A stretch of 64,000 bases of DNA from Nonomuraea rubra (GTDB taxonomy: Bacteria > Actinomycetota > Actinomycetes > Streptosporangiales > Streptosporangiaceae): positions 6,865,001 to 6,929,000 of the forward strand of contig NZ_JACHMI010000001.1 in NCBI RefSeq assembly GCF_014207985.1, read 5' to 3'. Made by a program: the position numbers and the translations under genes. Below, piece after piece: positions 9,153 through 14,905 of this stretch (the stretch's first letter is position 1; every line of letters begins with the position of its first letter). The notes under the pieces were generated by a model. That model was not told the DNA's origin. It was given only the letters and a program-made list of their open reading frames with translations, and ran no database searches.

Positions 9153-9689
9153 CGATCGCCCCCTCGGCTGCCTATCGGCTCGACTGCACAGCAAGGTGGG
9201 TAGCAACATCGAAGATACCCGCCGAACGCCGGCCTTCAGCAGCTCAAGGACGCCCAGGCCAGCGCGCCCGGCCTGTTCGGCTTGATTCGCCTTGCACGAG
9301 CCGGTATTCGCCCACCTCGGTGAAACGGTCGTCGAGGGTGGCGTCCTGCTGGACGACGGCCTGGCGAGGCTGCGCAGGTCGGTGTCGATGTCGATGTCGA
9401 CGCCGATGCCGATGCCGATGGCCAGGGTCACCGGGCCGGGCGGTAGCGGGCGGCCGGCCACCTGCTGGCGCAGCGGGCCGATCCTGGCGATCACGCGCAC
9501 GTGCCAGGACCCAGAAGGGCGACTTCGGCCGGCACCCAGGGTCACCAGGTGGTCCCGTAGATCTACGCCGAGCGCCTCAAGACCTGGAGCACGACCTGCC
9601 AGTGGAGGCACACGGACCCGCCTCCCGAGGCCCCGGCCGTCTGATGGTGCGGGGCTTCCAGGCCGGCGCGGGGTGTCGCAGGCGGCGCG
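9153..9689. other. Gene-poor spacer with no supportable gene
   Basis: No reading frame in these 537 bp has a convincing start, ribosome site or recognisable family. Open frames exist on both strands but look like high-GC shadow frames. A short hexanucleotide repeat lies inside at 9383-9420. The segment separates the TetR gene from the 3' end of the radical SAM gene and may be eroded coding DNA. Confidence 0.5.
9383..9420. repeat. Hexanucleotide microsatellite (TGTCGA / TGCCGA)
   Basis: About six tandem copies of a six-base unit: first TGTCGA-type, then TGCCGA-type units. In frame on the reverse strand it would give alternating Ile-Gly and Ile-Asp pairs, but no supported gene covers it. It is probably slippage-generated simple sequence. 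Confidence 0.7.
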
Positions 9690-10724
9690 CTAGGAGCCGG
9701 GGCGTGCCGTCAGCTGGAGCAGCTGAGGGCCCTGCCGGGTGAACGCCTCGTACGGGCAGGCGGTCAGCTCGGCGTCGCGTGACTCCCAGCCCTGCAGCCA
9801 GCGCCGGAACCGCGGGGTGTCCACCTCCAGCGTGCCGTCGGGGAGCAGGCGCCCGACGGTGTTGCCGGGTTCGGACAGGCCGACGGTGCACTTGCCGAGC
9901 CGCCCGTCCGCCCGCACCATCATCGAGTTGGCACGGGCGGCGTAGCACACCTGCTCCGCCTCGAACAGGCTCTCGCCCTGCCCGTCCGAGACGACGATCT
10001 CCTCCAGCGCGGCGATCCGCTCGTCCTCGGCGTCGAGCACCTCCATCGACGCGTCGCCGGCGCCGCCGAGTCGCACCACCCGCTTGAGAAACACCCGGAA
10101 TCTGCGGTCGTCCAGGAACGTGTCTCGCACCTGGGTGAGAAACGCGGGCATCACGTCCAGGTTGCCGGGAGTGAGGTGAACGCGCAGCAGTACGTGCGCA
10201 TCCACCGAACCGTCCCTGATCGACAGGAGGTTGCGCCAGATCCGGTCGAACGTGCCCTGGCCGTCGGCCCGTACACGCGTGTGGTCGTGGTGGCGGGCGG
10301 GTCCGTCCAGCGACACCTGGAACCTGCGGATCCCCAGCCCGGCCAGGCGCTCCGCCGCCGTGTGGTCGAGCAGGTAGCCGTTGGTGGTCATGTCGCTGCC
10401 GTACCCCAGGCCCGGTGTCCGCCTCTGTATCTCGCTCGCGTGGGAGGCCACGTCCTCGATGACGGAACGCGCCAGCATCGGCTCGCCGCCGAACCACGAG
10501 ATCTGCAGGTGCGACAGCTCCCCGTGGCGCCGGTCGATGAGGTTCTTCACGCCTTCGACGACCTCGGGACGCATGCGTCCGATGGCGAAGTCCTCATAAC
10601 AGTAGGTGCACCGGAAATTGCACTGCTCTGTGGGAAGCAGAATGAGGTGAAGCCGGTCGCTGCGGAACGAGGTGACCATTTCCCGATCGAACGCGGACAT
10701 GTCCGTAAGGGCGACTCCACTCAT
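9690..10724 (-). CDS. Radical SAM peptide maturase with a twitch-like C-terminal domain
   Basis: 344 residues. The radical SAM cluster motif CNFRCTYCYE gives Cys35, Cys39 and Cys42. FGGEP at 79-83 is the usual SAM-binding GGE-type motif, and TTNGYLL and FQVSLDGP follow as in SPASM-family peptide maturases. The C-terminal part has Cys260, Cys279 in a CX13GX4C arrangement and Cys323, but lacks the CX2CX5CX3C block of a full SPASM domain. A reduced twitch-type auxiliary cluster is therefore likely. The ATG overlaps the stop of a 66-residue Cys-rich peptide gene (ATGA), which makes that peptide the probable substrate. Predicted chemistry: C-S or C-C crosslinks in a RiPP. Confidence 0.88.
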   Translation of the reverse strand: MSGVALTDMSAFDREMVTSFRSDRLHLILLPTEQCNFRCTYCYEDFAIGRMRPEVVEGVKNLIDRRHGELSHLQISWFGGEPMLARSVIEDVASHASEIQRRTPGLGYGSDMTTNGYLLDHTAAERLAGLGIRRFQVSLDGPARHHDHTRVRADGQGTFDRIWRNLLSIRDGSVDAHVLLRVHLTPGNLDVMPAFLTQVRDTFLDDRRFRVFLKRVVRLGGAGDASMEVLDAEDERIAALEEIVVSDGQGESLFEAEQVCYAARANSMMVRADGRLGKCTVGLSEPGNTVGRLLPDGTLEVDTPRFRRWLQGWESRDAELTACPYEAFTRQGPQLLQLTARPGS

Positions 10725-10921
10725 TTAGGGGCACAGCCGCTGGAGCAGTTGCCGCCGTGGCAGTTGTTGGTGACATGACCTGGATGGCCCGGGTTGGGGG
10801 TGTACCTGGCCAGCGCCATCAGGGCCTGCGCTGTTTCCGGATTCTCGATCGTGACCCTGCCTGCGTCGTCGATGCTCACGTCGCTCGCCCGGACGAGCAC
10901 GCAGGATGACTCTTCGGCCAT
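10721..10921 (-). CDS. Putative RiPP precursor peptide with Cys-rich C-terminal core
   Basis: 66 residues; ATG at 10921 with AGGGGG nine bases upstream. A longer frame starting at 10993 lacks such a site. The first ~40 residues look like a leader (RASDVSIDDAGRVTIENPET). The tail is HPGHVTNNCHGGNCSSGCAP followed by a final Lys, with Cys54, Cys59 and Cys63 in a C-x4-C-x3-C pattern among Gly, Asn, Ser and His. The stop overlaps the maturase ATG, giving tight coupling. I do not recognise the precursor family. Sactipeptide- or ranthipeptide-like thioether crosslinking is the leading inference. No protease or exporter gene is adjacent. Confidence 0.75.
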   Translation of the reverse strand: MAEESSCVLVRASDVSIDDAGRVTIENPETAQALMALARYTPNPGHPGHVTNNCHGGNCSSGCAPK

Positions 10922-11264
10922 CGTGAAACCCCCTCTGTGTCGATGCCAGCCGGTCTTCGGCGATGACTGCGGGAACGGCAGAGCATGCGTCATCCGGTGC
11001 TGTCATCTGTGGCTAGCGGAGCATGTACCCGAGCGGCATTCGGGCGATAGCAAAGGCACTGCCAAAACGGGCGGCCCCGTGTCCGAGCGGCGCGTACGAA
11101 CTGGTGCCGGGCACGCCGCTCAACCCATTCGCCGGCCGGCCGGTGCCCACCGCCGGCCCCCTGCTCGACCGGCTGCCGCAGGCACCGCGCGGCGAGCCGC
11201 CCATCCGGAAGGTGCGGTCGCCACGTGCCCGTAGGGCGAGGTTGTGGTGACGTCGTCCTTTATC
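10922..11264. other. Upstream region of the RiPP cassette and TetR gene
   Basis: This 343-bp divergent region should hold the promoter of the peptide/maturase operon, read leftwards, and the TetR promoter, read rightwards. Short open frames are present but none has a ribosome site or a recognisable product. No -10/-35 pair can be called with confidence. Confidence 0.4.
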
Positions 11265-11281
11265 GTTGAGTTGAACTCAAC
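11265..11281. promoter_or_regulatory. TetR-type operator, 8-bp perfect inverted repeat
   Basis: GTTGAGTTGAACTCAAC consists of arms GTTGAGTT and AACTCAAC around a single central G. It ends four bases before the probable ATG of the TetR gene at 11286. Binding there would block transcription or translation of the regulator itself, so autoregulation of the TetR/PhyH pair is the simple reading. Confidence 0.7.
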
Positions 11282-11285
11282 TAAC

Positions 11286-11894
11286 ATGGGTGGGATGGAG
11301 CCCTTGTCCGAACGCGCCGCCGCCACCAGGAGCCGCATCCTCCAGGCCGCCGCCGCCGAGCTCGTGGAGACCGGCGACATCGAGGTCGCGGCCGTCGCCC
11401 GCCGCGCCGGGCTCAGCGTCGGCCTGCCGTACCGCTATTTCGGCACCCGCAGCGGCCTGATGAGCGCCCTGCTCGCCGACTTCTACGATCGGCTCGTCAC
11501 CGAGACCGTGCTCGGCCACTTCACCGGCCGCACCTGGCTCGAACGCTGGCGGGCCCAGCTCACCCGGTGGGTCGACTGGGTGTACGACGAGCCGCTCGCC
11601 CCTGTGGTGCTCGGGCGCATGGTCGGGGACGCCAGGGTCGCCGCCATGGAGGCCGACTGCGCCCGGCAGGTCATCGCCCTCGGCGCGAAACACGTCGCCG
11701 CGGGGCAGGCCGAAGGCGCCGTCACCCGGGGGCGGGACCCGGAGCTCATGTCGGCGGCCGTCGTCGGCGGCATGCGATCGATCCTGGCCGTCGTGCTCGA
11801 CCAGGATCCCCGTCCGGAGCGGGCCGCCGTCCTGGAGGAGATCTGGCAGTTCACCACCGCCGCCCTCGGCGCCAGGCCCGCGAGCGCGCCATGA
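11286..11894 (+). CDS. TetR family transcriptional regulator
   Basis: 202 residues from the ATG at 11286; a second in-frame ATG at 11295 is possible, and the message may be leaderless because the operator occupies the usual ribosome-site position. The HTH is RSRILQAAAAELVETGDIEV, then VARRAGLSVGLPYRYFGTRS. The rest is a helical ligand-binding domain of normal size. Its stop overlaps the ATG of the PhyH-like gene (ATGA), so the two products are made together. This suggests the regulator senses something connected with that protein. Confidence 0.9.
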   Translation: MGGMEPLSERAAATRSRILQAAAAELVETGDIEVAAVARRAGLSVGLPYRYFGTRSGLMSALLADFYDRLVTETVLGHFTGRTWLERWRAQLTRWVDWVYDEPLAPVVLGRMVGDARVAAMEADCARQVIALGAKHVAAGQAEGAVTRGRDPELMSAAVVGGMRSILAVVLDQDPRPERAAVLEEIWQFTTAALGARPASAP

Positions 11895-12952
11895 CCGGCG
11901 ACGAGCGCGCCACGACCGCGACCGGCGAAAGGCGCACCTCGGTCACCGCGACCGGTGGCGGCCGGACCGACGGCGCACCAGCAGAAGGCACGGCAGCCGG
12001 TGGCGAGTCGGCCCGGGGTGTGCCGACCACGGGCGGGCCGGCCGGGGGCGCGTCGGCCGGGGGCGCGTCGGCCGGGGGCGCGTCGGCCGGGCGTACGTCG
12101 GCCGGGGGCGCGTCGGCCGGGCGTACGTCGGCCGGGGGCGCGTCGGCCGGGCGTACGTCGGCCGGGCGTACGTCGGCCGGGCGTACGTCGGCCGGGCGTA
12201 CGTCGGCCGGGCGTGCGTCGGCTGGGGGCGCGTCGGCAGGAGGTGCCTTGTCCGCGCTGCACCGGGACGGCTACCTCGTCCTGCCCGACCTGCTCGATCC
12301 GGGCGAGTGCCGCCGGATCCGCACCGAGCTCACGCCGGTCCTCGGTCCCGCGGGACGCGATCCGTTCCGGTCACGCCACATCCGCCGCGTGTACGGCGTG
12401 CTCCACAACACCCGGGCCACGGACCCGCTCATCGACCACCCCCGCGTCCTCGCCCTCCTCGACCGCCTCCTGCTGCCCAACTACCTGCTGTCCCAGCTGG
12501 AGGTCGTCGAGGTGGGAGCCGGCGCGCCCGCCCGTCCGCCGGGCTACGACGACCGGCCCTACCCGCTGCCGCGCCCCCGCCCCGCCCTGTCCATCGCCGC
12601 CCTCTGGGCCCTCGACGCAGGCACCGCCCTCACCGTGTGGCCGGGCAGCCATCGCTGGCCCGCCGGCGATCCCACCGCACCGGGCGTCCCCCTGACTCCC
12701 CCGCCGGGCTCCTGCGCCATCGTCCTGGGCACCCTCTGGCACGCCCGCCCGCCGCAACCGTCGACGAGTCTCACCATCACCGCGCACTACTGCGAGCCGT
12801 GGCTGCGCACCCGGGAGGCGTTCGCCCTCTCCCCCGGCAGGCACGTGGCGCGGCAGCTCAGCAACCGGGCCCGCCGCATGCTCGGCTACAGCATCCATCC
12901 ACCGGACCTGGGCCTGGTGGACGGCGTGCACCCGTACCGCCTCTTCTCCTGA
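11891..12952 (+). CDS. Phytanoyl-CoA dioxygenase (PhyH)-like protein with a repetitive N-terminus
   Basis: 353 residues. Residues 1-50 are polar and low complexity, 51-119 are tandem pentapeptides (ASAGG / TSAGR), and the PhyH-like domain begins at about 121 (LSALHRDGYLVLPDLLDPGE). Recognisable blocks are PYPLPRPRPALSIAALWALD, VWPGSHRWPAGD and GTLWHARPPQPST with the distal His. The place where PhyH enzymes carry the His-x-Asp iron ligands reads PPGYDDRPY, so the His appears replaced by Gly. The insert after WALD is also shortened. It may be a non-catalytic or altered oxygenase. It is coupled to the upstream TetR gene. Confidence 0.7.
   Translation: MTGDERATTATGERRTSVTATGGGRTDGAPAEGTAAGGESARGVPTTGGPAGGASAGGASAGGASAGRTSAGGASAGRTSAGGASAGRTSAGRTSAGRTSAGRTSAGRASAGGASAGGALSALHRDGYLVLPDLLDPGECRRIRTELTPVLGPAGRDPFRSRHIRRVYGVLHNTRATDPLIDHPRVLALLDRLLLPNYLLSQLEVVEVGAGAPARPPGYDDRPYPLPRPRPALSIAALWALDAGTALTVWPGSHRWPAGDPTAPGVPLTPPPGSCAIVLGTLWHARPPQPSTSLTITAHYCEPWLRTREAFALSPGRHVARQLSNRARRMLGYSIHPPDLGLVDGVHPYRLFS
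12041..12247 (+). repeat. 15-bp tandem repeat encoding ASAGG/TSAGR pentapeptides
   Basis: About 14 near-identical 15-bp units built on GCGTCGGCCGGGGGC and ACGTCGGCCGGGCGT. They stay in frame and encode a Gly/Ala/Ser/Arg linker at the start of the PhyH-like protein. The near identity of the DNA units, not only of the peptide, indicates recent slippage or recombination. Copy number is likely to vary between strains. Confidence 0.92.
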
Positions 12953-12966
12953 GCCGCCGGCTCGGG

Positions 12967-12977
12967 TGAAAGTTTCA
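12967..12977. promoter_or_regulatory. Palindrome TGAAAGTTTCA, possible operator
   Basis: TGAAA and TTTCA arms flank a single G, about 200 bp upstream of the pectate-lyase-like gene. GAAAGTTTC-type palindromes occur upstream of actinobacterial secreted hydrolase genes as regulator sites. It is only a sequence resemblance here, and it could also act on DNA downstream of the PhyH-like gene. Confidence 0.3.
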
Positions 12978-13149
12978 TCGCGGCGGCCCTGCGGAGCACG
13001 GGCCCCGGCATCCGTGCTGGGCTGCGCGGATGCGCCCTGAGCCGCAGGCGGGTGCGGGCCGTGCGCGGCGGCCGGCCCGCGGTTTGCAGCCGGGTCGGCA
13101 GCCCCCTCTTCTCGTGCCCGGCCGTGCTGTGCTTGACTCGGCGCCGTTC

Positions 13150-13164
13150 GGGAAAGCGCTTACC
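13150..13164. promoter_or_regulatory. LacI-type operator (GGAAAGCGCTTACC core)
   Basis: GGGAAAGCGCTTACC is a near-palindrome around AGCGCT, the core seen in LacI-family sites that control polysaccharide-degradation genes in actinobacteria. It lies 14 bp before the ATG at 13178, next to the ribosome site, in a position suited to repression. A related AGCGCT-centred site occurs near the arabinanase gene at 61623-61638. Confidence 0.6.
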
Positions 13165-13177
13165 GAGGAGTTGGGCG

Positions 13178-14755
13178 ATGCGCCTCACCGCTGTCCTCGC
13201 GTGCGCCGGCCTGGTGGCCGGCTGCTACGCCGCGTTGTCACCCTCGCCCGCGTACGCGGCGCCGATCCGGTACGAGGCCGAGGCGTCGCCGGCGGTCTGC
13301 ACGGGCGTCATCGAGTCCAACTGGGCCGGCTACTCCGGCACCGGCTTCTGCAACGCCGACAACGCCGCCGGCGCCCACGCCCAGTTCACCGTGAACGCCT
13401 CCGCCGCCGGCACCGCCACCCTCGGGATCCGCTTCGCCAACGGAACGGCCACGTCGCGCCCCGCCGGCCTGATCGTCAACGGCTCCACCGTCCAGAGCCT
13501 GTCCTTCGAAGGCACCGGCGCCTGGTCCGCCTGGGCCACCAGGACCGCCACCGTCCAGCTGAAGGCCGGCTCCAACACCGTCAGGCTCGACCCGACCGGC
13601 TCCGCCGGCCTGCCCAACCTCGACCACCTCGACGTCGAGGCCGGCGGCCGGCAGCCGGCGACCGCGCTCTACGTGGCGACCAACGGCGACGACACCGGCC
13701 CCGGCACCCTGGCGGCCCCGCTCCGCACCATCCAGCGCGCCGTGGACCTGGCACAGCCCGGTTACACGATCTTCATCCGCGGCGGCACGTACGCTCCCGG
13801 CACGAACATCCAGCTCGTCAAGAACGGCACGCCCGGCCAGCCGATCACGATGACCGCGTACAACCGGGAACGGGTGGTCATCGACGGCGAGAACATGCCG
13901 TACACGCCGGGCGCGGTGGGCTCCAGCATCCCGCGCGCCGAGCGCGGAGCCGTGCACATCGAGGGCGACCACTGGCGGCTGATCGGGCTGGAGATCGTGC
14001 ACGGCCCGTACGGGATCTTCGGCCTCGACGCCAGCGGCAACGTCTTCGACCGCCTGGTCACCAGGGACAACTACGAGTCCGGGCTGCACCTGCAGGGCGC
14101 GTCCAGCGACAACCAGATCATCAACCTGGACAGCTACGGCAACCGGGACCCGCGCAAGAACGGCGAGAGCGCCGACGGCGTCGCGATCAAGGAGGGCTCC
14201 GGCGGCGGCAACGTGATCCGCGGCGCCCGGCTCTGGAACAACTCCGACGACGGCCTGGACTTCTGGATGTTCCTCGGCGCGGTGACCGTGGAGTCGTCCG
14301 TGGCCTGGGGCAACGGCTTCAACCGGTGGAACCTGCCCGGCTACACCGGCGACGGCAACGGCTTCAAGCTCGGCGGCGGCGACCCGGACCCGGCGGTCGC
14401 CCACGTCGTCCGCAACTCCATCGCCTACGACAACGCGGTGGACGGCTTCACCGACAACGGCAACCCGGGCCGCCTGGTGACCGACCGCGGCACCGCCTGG
14501 CGCAACGGCGGCACCGGCTTCGACTACGCCGACTCCGTTTCCGTCCTGACCAAGAACCTGTCGGTGGCGAACCAGACCCAGGCCGCGCCCGGCTCGTCGT
14601 CCGGCTCGGGCAACTCCTGGGATCTCGGCGGCACCTGGACGTTCACCAGCACCGACGCGAGCACGATCACCGGCCCGCGCACCGCGGACGGCTCGATCCC
14701 GTCCTCCGCCTTCCTGCGGCCCAGCAACGGCGCCGACCTCGGCGCCCGCTTCTGA
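13178..14755 (+). CDS. Secreted CBM6/35-type plus right-handed beta-helix protein (pectate lyase-like)
   Basis: 525 residues; ATG at 13178 preceded by GAGGAG and seven bases. A signal peptide runs to about AYA-AP. Residues ~29-152 form a carbohydrate-binding module (IRYEAEASP, a GYSGTGFCNADNAAG segment, LPNLDHLDVEAGG). From ~160 the parallel beta-helix begins with LYVATNGDDTGPGTLAAPLR, continues with TIQRAVDLAQPGYTIFIRGG and later SADGVAIKEGSGGGNVIRGA. The layout resembles PL9-type pectate lyases, which use Ca2+ and a Lys base for beta-elimination of polygalacturonate. The LacI-type operator upstream fits sugar-dependent control. PL9 membership needs alignment. Confidence 0.82.
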   Translation: MRLTAVLACAGLVAGCYAALSPSPAYAAPIRYEAEASPAVCTGVIESNWAGYSGTGFCNADNAAGAHAQFTVNASAAGTATLGIRFANGTATSRPAGLIVNGSTVQSLSFEGTGAWSAWATRTATVQLKAGSNTVRLDPTGSAGLPNLDHLDVEAGGRQPATALYVATNGDDTGPGTLAAPLRTIQRAVDLAQPGYTIFIRGGTYAPGTNIQLVKNGTPGQPITMTAYNRERVVIDGENMPYTPGAVGSSIPRAERGAVHIEGDHWRLIGLEIVHGPYGIFGLDASGNVFDRLVTRDNYESGLHLQGASSDNQIINLDSYGNRDPRKNGESADGVAIKEGSGGGNVIRGARLWNNSDDGLDFWMFLGAVTVESSVAWGNGFNRWNLPGYTGDGNGFKLGGGDPDPAVAHVVRNSIAYDNAVDGFTDNGNPGRLVTDRGTAWRNGGTGFDYADSVSVLTKNLSVANQTQAAPGSSSGSGNSWDLGGTWTFTSTDASTITGPRTADGSIPSSAFLRPSNGADLGARF

Positions 14756-14905
14756 GCGTCCGCCGCGGCCGCCGTCAACCGGGCGTCCGCGCTCCGAGGC
14801 CTGCCCGCGTGCTCAGCCTCTTCGCAGCTGGGCGGTCTGTTCTGTGCCGGCCTCGGTGGGGCGTCGCAGGTGCCGCTCGATCACGACGAGCGCCGGTCGT
14901 GGCGT

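Noticed and set aside
12041..12247. Tandem repeats that could suggest a CRISPR array
   Set aside because: Units are 15 bp, contiguous without spacers and in frame within a coding region.
13238..14404. 388-codon reverse-strand open frame
   Set aside because: It lies antisense to the pectate-lyase-like gene, is Val/Gly/Ala/Asp-rich and has no ribosome site; typical high-GC shadow.
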